Of a stretch of DNA of 64,000 nt, positions 36,778 through 45,819 are shown in pieces. Every line of letters begins with the position of its first letter. Positions within the stretch are counted from its first letter, which is position 1. Origin of the DNA: an uncultured Bacteroidales bacterium (GTDB lineage Bacteria > Bacteroidota > Bacteroidia > Bacteroidales > Bacteroidaceae); NCBI GenBank assembly GCA_902775385.1, contig CACYMI010000002.1, forward strand, positions 1-64,000, in the 5' to 3' direction. Both the position numbers and the translations under genes were made by a program. The notes beneath the pieces were generated by a model that saw nothing but the letters and a program-made list of their open reading frames with translations, was not told the origin of the DNA and did not search any database.

Positions 36778-38211
36778 CTACTTAAACCGGCTGTAAAGCA
36801 CCTGCATCTTAATAGGCGTGTTGGGACCGCCCACCAGTCTGGTACTGCTCAGTGCCATGTTATGCGAAACGCTGGCATAGGCCGTGCTACCATAGGAGTC
36901 CGTAGTCTTCACCACACTCACGGGTATTGCCACCATTTTGTTCCAGTTGGGGTGTGCCGCCTCCCATGCTTCCGGGCTAAGGCCGGATTCCTGTACTCCT
37001 TTCTCCCTCTCATAACGGCAGTAGGTAAGGAATCTGCCCAGATTCTCAAAAGTATAGCTGTTAAACGTCTTGCTGAAGGAGGCAATGAAGGAAGTCTGGT
37101 TGTCAGGCAACTTCTTGTCTCTGAAGAAGGAAACCGCATCATCCTTCCGGATAAGCACCACATACTCAGGGATGCTCAGCGTATTGTCATCCTTGGAACT
37201 GTTGTTGTAACGCTGCAGGGTAAGCTGAGCCTTGCTGATGCTGTCAGCCATGTGACCCTCATAAATCTCATGGATGGGCAATGTTACCTCCGTTCCTATG
37301 CCGGCAGGACTCTTCAGGTACGTGCAGTCTTCATCGTCTGCCAGATCCTGCAGGTCTCCGTTGGTGAACTGTGTAGTCTGTATAACCTCGGGCGTTGCGG
37401 CAAAACGGCATATACTGCCATAGGTGCTGTCTGGCTTTTCCTCGTCATAATAGGTGAAGAACAGGTTCAGCGTACTTACATCCACATTCACCATAGTACC
37501 GGTTCCGTTCTTGATCTTAAAATAGAAGCCTGGGCATACCTTACGGATAAAGGTGTATGAATTCCTGTAGTATTCAGGATGCTCGTAATAGGTGTTCAGC
37601 AACTTGTCGCCATATTCCCTAGGCAGCATGATGCGTATGTTATTGGTGTACTTGTCATCCTCCCTCACATTCTCTGAAACCGAATAGTCCACTGCCGTAA
37701 ATACCTTGGTGGCAATAGGAGCCGTGCCGGCGTCCACATATTCCTCCAGGTTCGTATTCACGTAGTAAAGGCTGTCCTCCTCTATAATCTTGTTGAAACT
37801 GAGCGGATACACCTCTAACTTCATGGGATTGTTGGGGTCGCCCAGGTAGCCTGTGTAATACAGGCGCAACTCTATGCTGTCGCACTTCACCGGTTCGCTG
37901 TCATGCGTCTTCTGGCAGTCTGGGAACAACAGGTGCCGCTGCGGAAAACGGTAGTTCTCGAAGGTGTGGAACTGGGCGGCAAAGTTAGCCCTGATGTCCA
38001 CATCCGTCTCGGGGTCCCTGATGCAACCCAGATAGTTGTATGTGCCCCTGTACAATACAGAATCCAGCAGCGTGGATCTCGTATATACATTGAACAGTGC
38101 GTTAGAGTTGGCTATATCATCAGCAACGGGGAAAATACCTATGTTCTGGGTATCCTCGGTGCAGCTGACATATAATAAGGGTAATAGCAGCAGTGCTAGA
38201 TAATGTCTCAT
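36778..38211 (-). CDS. DUF4270 lipoprotein
   Basis: 477 residues with a lipobox LYVSC, hence lipid-anchored in the envelope. Characteristic DUF4270 features: NIGIFPVADD after the signal, LLDSVLYRGTYNYLGCIRDPETD, and a C-terminal beta-rich domain. Function unknown; it is widespread in Bacteroidota and typically follows the short glycogen-synthase-like gene, as here (21 bases). Starts with the ATGAGACATTA sequence shared by three other exported proteins of the window. Confidence 0.9.
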   Translation of the reverse strand: MRHYLALLLLPLLYVSCTEDTQNIGIFPVADDIANSNALFNVYTRSTLLDSVLYRGTYNYLGCIRDPETDVDIRANFAAQFHTFENYRFPQRHLLFPDCQKTHDSEPVKCDSIELRLYYTGYLGDPNNPMKLEVYPLSFNKIIEEDSLYYVNTNLEEYVDAGTAPIATKVFTAVDYSVSENVREDDKYTNNIRIMLPREYGDKLLNTYYEHPEYYRNSYTFIRKVCPGFYFKIKNGTGTMVNVDVSTLNLFFTYYDEEKPDSTYGSICRFAATPEVIQTTQFTNGDLQDLADDEDCTYLKSPAGIGTEVTLPIHEIYEGHMADSISKAQLTLQRYNNSSKDDNTLSIPEYVVLIRKDDAVSFFRDKKLPDNQTSFIASFSKTFNSYTFENLGRFLTYCRYEREKGVQESGLSPEAWEAAHPNWNKMVAIPVSVVKTTDSYGSTAYASVSHNMALSSTRLVGGPNTPIKMQVLYSRFK

Positions 38212-38232
38212 ATATAAACAGTAATGTCTTTT

Positions 38233-39078
38233 CTAATCTTCGTCTTCGTCTTCGTCATTATCCGGTTTCCCCTCGCTCCATATCTGATCATAGAAACTGG
38301 AGTAGGCCGTACCGAAGTCCTCGGGCTTCTGGGCCTTCAGGAAGGGGATATTGTGTTTCTTGATAAAGTCTTGGAACAGGGGCACGGAATTGATGAGGCT
38401 TACACCGTCAGCATACTTCATACCTATCATGTTCAGTAGCTGTGTGTTGCCTGTGGTGTTCAGGTCCTTCCAGTCCTTGGCGTCAGTATTCCTGAACTTG
38501 ATGATACTGTCAAAGTTCTCTGGCAGGGGGGCTGTCAGATCCTCCTCCGTAGGAGTGAATATGGTACGGCAGTCACGGAACGACGGCTCCTCAGCATATG
38601 CTGTCTTGATGTAATAGGGAATGATGCTGCTCATCCAGCCCTGACAATGGATAATCTCTGGTGTCCAGCGCAGTTTCTTTACGGTTTCCAGCACACCGCG
38701 GGCATAGAATACGGCACGCTCTACATTGTCGGCATACTCCTTTCCCTGTTCGTCCTTTGACATACATCTCTTTCCGAAGTAGTCGTCATTGTCAATAAAG
38801 TAAACCTGGATCCTGGAGGATGCAATGCTGGCAACCTTGATAATCAGTGGATGGTCTGTCTCATCTATGATCAGGTTCATACCGCTTAGTCTGATTACCT
38901 CGTGCAACTGGTTCCTCCGCTCATTGATGATGCCCCACTTAGGCATAAAGGTCCTGATCTCACGGCTTTTCTCCTGAATGGCCTGAGGTAATTCCCGGCC
39001 AATCCTGGTCATAGGTGACTCTGGTACGTAAGGTGTAATTTCCTGTGTAATAAAAAGGATTTTCTTAGCTTTCGTCAT
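38233..39078 (-). CDS. Glycogen/starch-synthase-like protein, N-terminal (GT5 catalytic) domain only
   Basis: 281 residues that match only the first half of a GT5 glycogen synthase: KKILFITQEITPYVPESPMTRIGRELP, REIRTFMPKWGIINERRNQLHEV, and PEIIHCQGWMSSIIPYYIKT. The usual C-terminal Rossmann domain with the donor site is absent and the protein ends in an acidic tail DNDEDEDED. Such short forms are common in this phylum, so this is not a truncation of this gene alone. Catalysis without the donor domain is doubtful. Upstream of DUF4270 and divergent from panC. Confidence 0.85.
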   Translation of the reverse strand: MTKAKKILFITQEITPYVPESPMTRIGRELPQAIQEKSREIRTFMPKWGIINERRNQLHEVIRLSGMNLIIDETDHPLIIKVASIASSRIQVYFIDNDDYFGKRCMSKDEQGKEYADNVERAVFYARGVLETVKKLRWTPEIIHCQGWMSSIIPYYIKTAYAEEPSFRDCRTIFTPTEEDLTAPLPENFDSIIKFRNTDAKDWKDLNTTGNTQLLNMIGMKYADGVSLINSVPLFQDFIKKHNIPFLKAQKPEDFGTAYSSFYDQIWSEGKPDNDEDEDED

Positions 39079-39238
39079 CGTTCTTGAACTTTATCCATGC
39101 AAAGATACGAAAAAAGAATGGTTTGAAAGCGATACAGACATGCTAAATTGCATAATTTAGGAATATTTTATCCAAAATGTTTCTCTGTTTGCTTTTTTCT
39201 GTGTTATTTTGCATGAATTTTAACGTTAAGATACAGAA

Positions 39239-40081
39239 ATGTTGGTAATTCATACAATAGCAGAATTGCAGTCGGTGTTACAGACCGAACGTCAGAAAGG
39301 TCACACCATAGGCTTTGTACCCACCATGGGTGCCCTGCATGAAGGACACGCCTCACTGATAAGACGCAGTGCAAGTGAGAATGACGTGACCGTAGTAAGT
39401 ATTTTCCTGAATCCTACACAATTTAATGATAAGAAAGACCTGGAGCGTTACCCCCGTACCCTGGAGGCAGACTGCCGGTTGTCGGAGCAGTGCGGTGCCT
39501 ACATAGCTTTCGCCCCCTCTGTGCAGGAAGTCTATCCCGAGCCCGATACCCGCACGTTCAGCTATCCTCCCACTGACTGCGTCATGGAGGGTGCCATGCG
39601 TCCCGGCCATTTTAACGGCGTATGCCAGGTCGTAAGCAAACTGCTCACGTACACCAACCCCGACCGCCTGTATCTGGGCGAGAAGGACTATCAGCAGATA
39701 GCCGTCATCAAGCGCATGGTAGCTGACCTCGGCTTCAAGGTTCAGATTGTTCCCTGCCCCGTTATACGCGAGGAGAGCGGCCTGGCACGTAGCAGCCGCA
39801 ATACCCTCCTTACCGCTGACGAGCGTGCGCTGGCAGCCAATATCTACCGGGTGATGAAGGACAGTCTCACCTTAGGTTATGATGTACAGCAGACCCATGA
39901 CTACGTAGTAGAGCATATCAACGCCTTTGACGGGCTCGAGGTGCAGTACTTCAGCATCGTGGACGGCGACACACTGGCTGATGTTGCCTCATGGGACGAT
40001 GCTGACAGTATTGTGGGTTGTATAACAGTATTCTGCGGATCCAAGCCCATCCGCCTCATAGACCATATACGCTACAAGTAA
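39239..40081 (+). CDS. panC: Pantothenate synthetase
   Basis: Joins pantoate and beta-alanine with ATP. 280 residues: GFVPTMGALHEGHASLIR (HIGH-like), NPTQFNDKKDLERYPR, MRPGHFNGVCQVV, YLGEKDYQQIAVIK, and LARSSRNTLL (KMSKS-like). Six bases before panD, forming a two-gene operon for the last cytosolic steps of pantothenate synthesis. Confidence 0.97.
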   Translation: MLVIHTIAELQSVLQTERQKGHTIGFVPTMGALHEGHASLIRRSASENDVTVVSIFLNPTQFNDKKDLERYPRTLEADCRLSEQCGAYIAFAPSVQEVYPEPDTRTFSYPPTDCVMEGAMRPGHFNGVCQVVSKLLTYTNPDRLYLGEKDYQQIAVIKRMVADLGFKVQIVPCPVIREESGLARSSRNTLLTADERALAANIYRVMKDSLTLGYDVQQTHDYVVEHINAFDGLEVQYFSIVDGDTLADVASWDDADSIVGCITVFCGSKPIRLIDHIRYK

Positions 40082-40087
40082 AGCATT

Positions 40088-40435
40088 ATGATGATAGAAG
40101 TATTGAAATCCAAGCTGCACTGCGTCAAAGTTACCGAGGCCAACCTCAACTATATGGGAAGTATCACCATCGACGAGGATCTTATGGACGCAGCCGGCCT
40201 GATAGCCGGCGAGAAAGTGCAGGTAGTGGACAATAATAACGGTGAGCGCCTTGAGACGTATGTAATCAAGGGCGAGCGAGGCTCAGGCTGTATATGTCTG
40301 AACGGTGCCGCCGCCCGTAAGGTGCAGGTAGGCGATACCGTCATTATTATCTCCTATGCCCTGATGGACTTCGAGGAGGCCAGGACCTTCTCGCCAAAAG
40401 TGATTTTCCCTGAAAACAATAAAATAATACATTAA
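40088..40435 (+). CDS. panD: Aspartate 1-decarboxylase (self-cleaving, pyruvoyl)
   Basis: 115 residues. Makes beta-alanine for panC. The self-processing Gly-Ser bond is in [16 protein letters not shown] (G24-S25). Also [22 protein letters not shown] with the catalytic-site NGAAA. Starts with two adjacent ATG codons. Confidence 0.97.
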   Translation: MMIEVLKSKLHCVKVTEANLNYMGSITIDEDLMDAAGLIAGEKVQVVDNNNGERLETYVIKGERGSGCICLNGAAARKVQVGDTVIIISYALMDFEEARTFSPKVIFPENNKIIH

Positions 40436-40452
40436 TTAAAAATCCAAACCCT

Positions 40453-40824
40453 ATGAAGAAAAGTCTGAAGTTAGCTTTAATGATGGCAATGCTCTGCATG
40501 CCGGTAGTATGCAGTGCTCAGAGTGAAGACATGGTCAAGAATAAGGCACTTAGTGCTCAGTATAAAAGTGAAATCACCATTGCTACTCATGAGTTGAAGG
40601 CTCTGAAGGCCAAGGTAAAGGCCAATCCGTCTGATGTAAACACCAACGTAGAGATGGAGAAGAAGAAGATAGCCATCAAGGAACTGAAGGAGAAGAAGAA
40701 GATTGTAGATGATGCCATCAAGGCAGAGAAGTCCTCATTGAAGGCTGCCAAGAAAGCCGAGAAGGCAAAGATTAAAATGGAGAAGGCTGCCAAGAAGGCA
40801 CAGATGCTTCACTCTCCCGCCTGA
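40453..40824 (+). CDS. Small exported Lys-rich coiled-coil protein
   Basis: 123 residues with a signal peptide (MKKSLKLALMMAMLCMPVVC, cut near SAQ). The remainder is almost wholly helix-forming and charged: LKALKAKVKANPSD, EKKKIAIKELKEKKKIVDDAIKAEK, KAAKKAEKAKIKMEKAAKKA. No family recognised. Coiled coil and high lysine content suggest a periplasmic binding role, perhaps to acidic envelope polymers. Follows panD by 17 bases and ends before a strong bidirectional terminator. Confidence 0.8.
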   Translation: MKKSLKLALMMAMLCMPVVCSAQSEDMVKNKALSAQYKSEITIATHELKALKAKVKANPSDVNTNVEMEKKKIAIKELKEKKKIVDDAIKAEKSSLKAAKKAEKAKIKMEKAAKKAQMLHSPA

Positions 40825-40849
40825 GAGAGAGCAACTCTATAGATCAAAT

Positions 40850-40890
40850 GAATAAGACCTCCTGTCCACACCGGACAGGAGGTCTTATTC
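40850..40890. terminator. Bidirectional hairpin terminator
   Basis: GAATAAGACCTCCTGTCC (40850-40867) pairs perfectly over 18 bp with GGACAGGAGGTCTTATTC (40873-40890) around the loop ACACC. It separates the convergent panCD transcript and mce. Confidence 0.9.
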
Positions 40891-40909
40891 GTGATATAAT
40901 GCGTGAGTC

Positions 40910-41314
40910 TTATTCCTCACACAATTCCGTCAGGATACCGCAAGTGCTCTTGGGGTGAAGGAAAGCAATGTGCAATCCGTCAGCACCCTTACGGGGAGCC
41001 TTGTCAATCAGTCGGATTCCCTTGCCGTCACACATGGCCAGTGCCTCAGATACACCATCCTCAACCTTGAAAGCAACATGGTGGATACCTCTGCCTCCAT
41101 TGTCCAGGAACTTCTGAACGGTACTCTCGGGGCATGTGGGCTCCAACAGCTCCAACTTCACCTCGCCAACCTTCAGGAAGGCAGTCTTCACCTTCTGATC
41201 CTCTACTACTTCTGTCTTGTAAACCTCCAGGCCCAGTACGTCCTGGAAATAGGGCAGTACATCCTCAATGCTCTGTACTGCAATGCCTAAATGCTCAATG
41301 CGTGAAATTTTCAT
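40910..41314 (-). CDS. mce: Methylmalonyl-CoA epimerase
   Basis: 134 residues, glyoxalase/VOC fold: SRIEHLGIAVQSIEDVLPYF, KLELLEPT, GRGIHHVAFKVED, and HPKSTCGILTELCEE with the metal ligands His and Glu. Interconverts the R and S forms of methylmalonyl-CoA in succinate/propionate fermentation. No mutase or decarboxylase gene is adjacent. Confidence 0.96.
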   Translation of the reverse strand: MKISRIEHLGIAVQSIEDVLPYFQDVLGLEVYKTEVVEDQKVKTAFLKVGEVKLELLEPTCPESTVQKFLDNGGRGIHHVAFKVEDGVSEALAMCDGKGIRLIDKAPRKGADGLHIAFLHPKSTCGILTELCEE

Positions 41315-41407
41315 TTCTGTAATCAGTTTGTTAGTTTTTGAGTTTATATGTTTATTAGTTTGATATTTTCTCGAGTCTGACAGTAAACCGTAAACAGTAT
41401 ATCACCG

Positions 41408-41439
41408 CAAAGTTAATGATTTTTTCCTTGTCTTACAAA
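41408..41439 (-). promoter_or_regulatory. Promoter of mce
   Basis: On the minus strand TTTG (41436-41439), a 20-base spacer and TAACTTTG (41408-41415). Start near 41401, leader of about 87 bases. Confidence 0.7.
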
Positions 41440-41457
41440 GAAAATCGCCACACTTTT

Positions 41458-43851
41458 TCAGAATTCCACCTGCAAGCGCGCATTAATCATTCTGCCCGTC
41501 AGGTAATTGGGCACAGCATACTGGTGATTGGTCACATCCGTTACCCAGTAGTAACCGCTCACATTATTGAACCCGAACAGGTTCAGACAGTCCAGCCCTA
41601 ACCATATGTTCTTCACAAAGTTGCGGCGCAGGTGGCGATCCTCATTATCCAACAGACGATACGTCATACCCACGTCCACTCGCCTGTATGCCGAGGAACG
41701 GAATACATTCTTCTCCAGTCCCGTATGCGGGGGGCCGAAGGGCAGACCTTGCGCAAAGGTACCCTTCAGGTTCATCTTCCATTTTGTACTGCCCGGAAAG
41801 TAGTCACTGAAGAAGAAGTTGATGTTGTAGCGCTGATCCGTAGGCTGTGGAATACTCTTCCCGTTCAGCGTCATCTGCGCTTTCATCAGACCGAAGCTGA
41901 TCCACGAGTCATTGCCCGGAATGAATTCACCGTACAGCTTAAAGTCCACACCGGCCACATAGCCGCTGGCACAGTTATTACCGTAATATACAATCTTAAC
42001 GTTATCCACGTTATAGGGGTTCAGGTTGCTTTGTGCCTTATAATACACCTCAGTCGTGAATTTGAAAAGCCGTTCCATCATCTTGAACTTGTACTCCATG
42101 CCGGCCACCACCTGGAACGAACGCTGTGACTTGATGTTCCTGTTCAGCTCTACAATCGTATTGCCGTTGGTGGTAATCGTATCACGCAGTTCCTTGTAGA
42201 AGGGGCGCTGATAGTACATACCCATGGCCAGGCGGAAGGTCAGATTCTCATTGGCCGCCGGAACATATCCCAGGCATACACGCGGACTGAAGAGCCATTC
42301 CTTGTTCCAGTTCCAGTAACTCAGTCGGGCACCGTAGTTTACACTCAGGATACCCACCTTGCTTTCCGTCCTGTAGGTATCCTGCGCATAGAACTCCATG
42401 TGGTTGGAGCTAACACTGTTGATACTCTTCAGGTTATAGATAATCTCCAGGGCATTTCCCGTATGCGGTATGCTGTATCCGCTACTGTCGCGGTACTCCC
42501 ACTCACGCGTATTCTCCTCAATGTTCTCGTGGCGCCAGCTTAGGCCGGTCTGCAGTTTATGCCTGCCGAACTGGGCGTCATACGCAGCCTTCAGCGTCAC
42601 CGAACTGCTCTTCAGCGTATTGCGCGCATGTTCCATGTATGTACCTACGCCCAGCTGATCGTCAGTGTTCGTCTCGTTCAGCCAATACTGGCCCTGGATA
42701 TCGTAGGTAACACGCTCCCTGGTGCTGAATCCGGTAAAGGACAAGCCTATGGACTGTTTCTCTTTCAGTTTCCTGGTCACCTTCACCGTACCGAACAGCG
42801 TATTGAAGCGGTCCTCCTCCTTGCCGTCAAAATAGACCTTGAAGTGCCTTACGTTATCCATCGTACCGAAGTTCGTCTCCCGGTCCGTAGGCTTGAAGTT
42901 GTAGTTGTTACGGCTGATGTATGCAATGGCATCCAACGTCCACATATTGGAGGGCATCCAGCTCAGGTAAGCCTGGTAGTCAATAAAATTAGGCTTGTAC
43001 TCACCCTTCGTCTCCAGGCCTCCCAGCATATACTGGTTGGTCTTGTAGCGCAGTCCGTTGCTGAAGGCAAACTTTCTGTTTCCAAATCCCGCATAGCCGT
43101 TCACGCCCAGCAGGCTGGCCTGCACACTTCCCTCCGCCTTCGTGGGTCGGGCATAGGTAATGTCCAGGACACTGCTCATCTTGTCACCGTATTTTGCCTC
43201 GAATCCGCCGGCGCTGAAGTTTATCTTCTCTACCATGTCGCTGTTGATGATGGAAAGGCCCTCCTGCTGTCCGCTACTGATAAGCAGCGGGCGGTAAACC
43301 TCCACACCGTTGATATAGACGCAATTCTCATCGAACGAACCGCCCCTGACGTTATACTGGCTGCTCAGTTCGTTATGTGTGCTTACTCCGGCCTGTGTAG
43401 CCACCAGTTCCTCTACGGCATTGCCGGTAGTGCTCGGCATCCGCTTCAGTTCCGCCTTGTTCAGCGTCTGCGTAGTGGTCATCTCCCTTCGCATGTCCGA
43501 TACAGTCACCTCGCCTAGCAGCTTGCCGTCCTCATGCATGGTAATGTTCAGTGTCAGATTGCCTTTCGGCTTCTTCAGCACCCTGCGCCGGGTTACAAAT
43601 CCCACCATGCTGTAAGTGATCACCACACTGTCACCCGTATGGAAGGACAGTTTATACTGACCCTCCATGTCAGCCATCGTGCCGGCTGCCTGCCCCTCTA
43701 CTTTGATTATGCACATTGACACGGGTTCCTGTTTATCGTCAATAACCCGACCCTTCAGATGAACCTGGGCAGTGTCCGTCTGTTCCTCCTGGCTTAATGC
43801 TATCGTGGGTAGCAAAAAGCATATAAATATAATAATGTATAGATGCTTCAT
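41458..43851 (-). CDS. TonB-dependent receptor with CarboxypepD_reg-like N-domain
   Basis: 797 residues with a signal peptide (MKHLYIIIFICFLLPTIALS). Order: carboxypeptidase-regulatory-like domain (LKGRVIDDKQEPV...GQYKLSFHTGDSVVITYSMVGF), plug domain (AVEELVATQAGVSTHNELSSQ, YNVRGGSFDENCVYINGVEV), and a 22-strand-type beta-barrel ending in GRMINARLQVEF with terminal phenylalanine. Imports an unknown ligand across the outer membrane using TonB energy. No SusD partner is adjacent, which argues against a polysaccharide locus. I chose ATG at 43851; upstream in-frame ATGs precede a non-hydrophobic leader. Confidence 0.93.
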   Translation of the reverse strand: MKHLYIIIFICFLLPTIALSQEEQTDTAQVHLKGRVIDDKQEPVSMCIIKVEGQAAGTMADMEGQYKLSFHTGDSVVITYSMVGFVTRRRVLKKPKGNLTLNITMHEDGKLLGEVTVSDMRREMTTTQTLNKAELKRMPSTTGNAVEELVATQAGVSTHNELSSQYNVRGGSFDENCVYINGVEVYRPLLISSGQQEGLSIINSDMVEKINFSAGGFEAKYGDKMSSVLDITYARPTKAEGSVQASLLGVNGYAGFGNRKFAFSNGLRYKTNQYMLGGLETKGEYKPNFIDYQAYLSWMPSNMWTLDAIAYISRNNYNFKPTDRETNFGTMDNVRHFKVYFDGKEEDRFNTLFGTVKVTRKLKEKQSIGLSFTGFSTRERVTYDIQGQYWLNETNTDDQLGVGTYMEHARNTLKSSSVTLKAAYDAQFGRHKLQTGLSWRHENIEENTREWEYRDSSGYSIPHTGNALEIIYNLKSINSVSSNHMEFYAQDTYRTESKVGILSVNYGARLSYWNWNKEWLFSPRVCLGYVPAANENLTFRLAMGMYYQRPFYKELRDTITTNGNTIVELNRNIKSQRSFQVVAGMEYKFKMMERLFKFTTEVYYKAQSNLNPYNVDNVKIVYYGNNCASGYVAGVDFKLYGEFIPGNDSWISFGLMKAQMTLNGKSIPQPTDQRYNINFFFSDYFPGSTKWKMNLKGTFAQGLPFGPPHTGLEKNVFRSSAYRRVDVGMTYRLLDNEDRHLRRNFVKNIWLGLDCLNLFGFNNVSGYYWVTDVTNHQYAVPNYLTGRMINARLQVEF

Positions 43852-43938
43852 TAAATAAATAACGTAATTAAACCCCATTTTGGTATATCCGAAGCCAAAA
43901 AAATCACTAACTTTGCACAAATTTCACAGATTAAAGTC

Positions 43939-43974
43939 AGTTTAAGAAGTTTAAGGAGTTTAAGAAGTTTAAGG
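43939..43974 (+). repeat. Tandem array, 9-bp unit AGTTTAAG[AG], 4 copies
   Basis: Four units, alternating A and G at the last base, upstream of the nitroreductase gene. Confidence 0.85.
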
Positions 43975-43986
43975 AGCAAGGGGCTG

Positions 43987-44028
43987 GACAGTTGACAGTT
44001 GATAGTTGACAGTTGACAGTTGATGGTT
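43987..44028 (+). repeat. Tandem array, 7-bp unit GA[CT]AGTT, 6 copies
   Basis: Six units of the GTTGACA/GTTGATA family, in the probable 5' leader of the nitroreductase gene. Confidence 0.9.
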
Positions 44029-44030
44029 CG

Positions 44031-44072
44031 CTAACCACTAACCACTAACCACTATCCCCTAACCACTAACCG
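44031..44072 (+). repeat. Tandem array, 7-bp unit CTAACCA, 6 copies with variants
   Basis: Six units, with one CTATCCC and one CTAACCG variant, ending 12 bases before the ATG at 44084. A TAACTTTG -7 element at 43908-43915 would place all three arrays in the leader RNA. Confidence 0.9.
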
Positions 44073-44083
44073 CTAAAAAGAAT

Positions 44084-44611
44084 ATGGAGAATTTCAGTGA
44101 ATTAATAGGTAAGCGTCGTTCAATACGCAAGTTTACACCCGAGAAATTAGATCCCGAGGAGGTACGTCTCCTCCTGCGCGCCGGACTCATCTCCCCCAGC
44201 AGTAAGGGAACCCACAGTTATGAATTCGTAGTCGTAGAAGACCCGCAGATGCTGCAGGCCCTCAGCCAGTGTAAGGCCCAGGGAGCCGACTTCCTGGCCG
44301 AGGCACCCCTGGCCATTGTAGTCCTGGCTGACCCCGCCGTCAGCGACGTCTGGATCGAGGACGCCTCCGTAGCCGCCACCCATATCCTGCTTCAGGCTGA
44401 GGACTTGGGTCTGGGCGCCTGCTGGATTCAGGTGCGCGAGCGCTATACTGCCGACGAGCGCAATGCCGCCTCCATCGTCTGCTCCCTGCTCCAGATACCC
44501 GAGCAGATGGGCGTAGTCTGCATCATAGCCGTAGGACATAAGGGAATGGAACGTAAACCTCAGAACGAAGACAAACTGAAGTGGGAACGCGTACATATAG
44601 GACAGTACTGA
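44084..44611 (+). CDS. Nitroreductase-family protein
   Basis: 175 residues: GKRRSIRKFTPEKLDPEEVRLLLRAG (FMN-binding arginines), SPSSKGTHSYEFVVVED, GLGACWIQVRER. FMN-dependent NAD(P)H oxidoreductase fold of the small-size group; substrate unknown, cytosolic. First gene of an operon with DUF2520 and a KdsC-like phosphatase; the next frame starts 31 bases before its stop. Confidence 0.92.
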   Translation: MENFSELIGKRRSIRKFTPEKLDPEEVRLLLRAGLISPSSKGTHSYEFVVVEDPQMLQALSQCKAQGADFLAEAPLAIVVLADPAVSDVWIEDASVAATHILLQAEDLGLGACWIQVRERYTADERNAASIVCSLLQIPEQMGVVCIIAVGHKGMERKPQNEDKLKWERVHIGQY

Positions 44612-45309
44612 TAGGGCGGGGCAACGTAGCCTCGCACCTGCAGGAAGCACTCACCCGGGCCGGCCATCAGGTACTGGCTTTGGGCGGACGTAACCGCACC
44701 CAGCCCATACCGCAGGATGCCGACCTCTACATTATAGCCGTAACAGACAGCGCCATCGCACAGGTGGCAGCCGCCATAGGACCCGTTGACGGCCTGGTAG
44801 TACATACCGCCGGCAGCGTGCCCATGAGCATCCTGCCGCAGCGGAATAGGGGAGTGCTCTACCCCCTGCAGACCTTCACCAAGGGACGCCCCCTGGATAT
44901 GCGGCAGGTCCCCCTGTTTATTGAGAGCGACGGCAACCTGCCCCTCCTTCATGAGGTGGCCTCTCAGATCAGCTCTGTGGTAACGGAGATGGACTCCTCC
45001 CGCCGCCGCTACCTGCATCTGGCCGCCGTATTCTGCTGCAACTTCACCAATCACATGTACCGCATTACCGAGAAGATGCTCGCACAGCATGACATCCCCT
45101 TCAGCGTCATGCTCCCCCTGATTGACGAAACGGCCCGTAAGGTACACGCCCTCACCCCTGCCCAGGCACAGACCGGCCCCGCCGTCCGCTGGAATGAAGA
45201 AGTCATGCAGGCCCAGATTGAGCTTCTGGAGCGTGAAGACCTTAAGCAACTATATCAGATAATCAGCAATAGCATTCACCATGATAAACTACAATCTCAG
45301 CAAGATTAA
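44581..45309 (+). CDS. DUF2520/Rossmann-fold dehydrogenase-like protein
   Basis: 242 residues. N-terminal Rossmann dinucleotide-binding motif [16 protein letters not shown], then [27 protein letters not shown], and a helical DUF2520 domain ([20 protein letters not shown]). Related to F420-dependent NADP oxidoreductase/6-phosphogluconate-type folds; reaction unknown. The GTG start overlaps the nitroreductase by 31 bases; no ATG is available before the Rossmann motif. It overlaps the next gene by 29 bases, so the three are tightly coupled. Confidence 0.88.
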   Translation: MGTRTYRTVLIGRGNVASHLQEALTRAGHQVLALGGRNRTQPIPQDADLYIIAVTDSAIAQVAAAIGPVDGLVVHTAGSVPMSILPQRNRGVLYPLQTFTKGRPLDMRQVPLFIESDGNLPLLHEVASQISSVVTEMDSSRRRYLHLAAVFCCNFTNHMYRITEKMLAQHDIPFSVMLPLIDETARKVHALTPAQAQTGPAVRWNEEVMQAQIELLEREDLKQLYQIISNSIHHDKLQSQQD

Positions 45310-45799
45310 GGCATTGGCTTTTGATGTTGACGGTGTACTTAGTATGTTAACCGTCAGTATGCAACCAGACGGAATGCCTCAACGTACTGTCAACATTCGC
45401 GATGGCTATGCCCTGCAGTTAGCAGTAAAAAGTGGCCTGAAGGTAGCCATCATTACGGGTGCCGCAGTTGCCTCGGTAAGGAAGCGATACGAAGGGTTGA
45501 ATATTCAGGACGTTTATATAGGTTGCTCACGTAAGATAGATATCTACCAGCAGTTTCTTTCCAAGCACGGACTTAAGGACGAGGAGGTCCTATATATGGG
45601 AGATGATATCCCTGATTATGAGGTCCTGCAACGTTGCGGCTTACCTTGCTGTCCTGCTGATGCCGCCCAGGAGATACGTGATATCTGTACCTATGTTAGT
45701 CCTCTTTGCGGCGGCTATGGCTGTGCTCGTGATGTTATAGAACAAGTTCTTTCTGCCCAAGGCAAATGGATGGCTGGCGAACACGCTTTTGCATGGTAA
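45281..45799 (+). CDS. KdsC-type HAD phosphatase (3-deoxy-manno-octulosonate-8-phosphate phosphatase-like)
   Basis: 172 residues without a cap domain. HAD motif [10 protein letters not shown], motif [10 protein letters not shown], motif III K in [10 protein letters not shown], motif [14 protein letters not shown]. This is the C0-type tetrameric KdsC pattern. KdsC makes Kdo for the LPS core. In several Bacteroidota the DUF2520 and this gene precede maf; here maf is on the opposite strand and two genes lie between. Confidence 0.92.
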   Translation: MINYNLSKIKALAFDVDGVLSMLTVSMQPDGMPQRTVNIRDGYALQLAVKSGLKVAIITGAAVASVRKRYEGLNIQDVYIGCSRKIDIYQQFLSKHGLKDEEVLYMGDDIPDYEVLQRCGLPCCPADAAQEIRDICTYVSPLCGGYGCARDVIEQVLSAQGKWMAGEHAFAW

Positions 45800-45819
45800 A
45801 TAAATAAGGAGACTTCTTC

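Noticed and set aside
38233..39078. Truncated glycogen synthase as a pseudogene
   Set aside because: The short one-domain form ending in an acidic tail is a usual Bacteroidota protein, with a full promoter region and DUF4270 neighbour.
42559..43518. A 319-codon plus-strand frame across the TonB receptor
   Set aside because: It lacks any recognisable motif and lies opposite a clear receptor gene.
44581..44611. A frameshift joining the nitroreductase and DUF2520 genes
   Set aside because: Both proteins have complete N- and C-termini; the overlap is a simple coupled operon joint.
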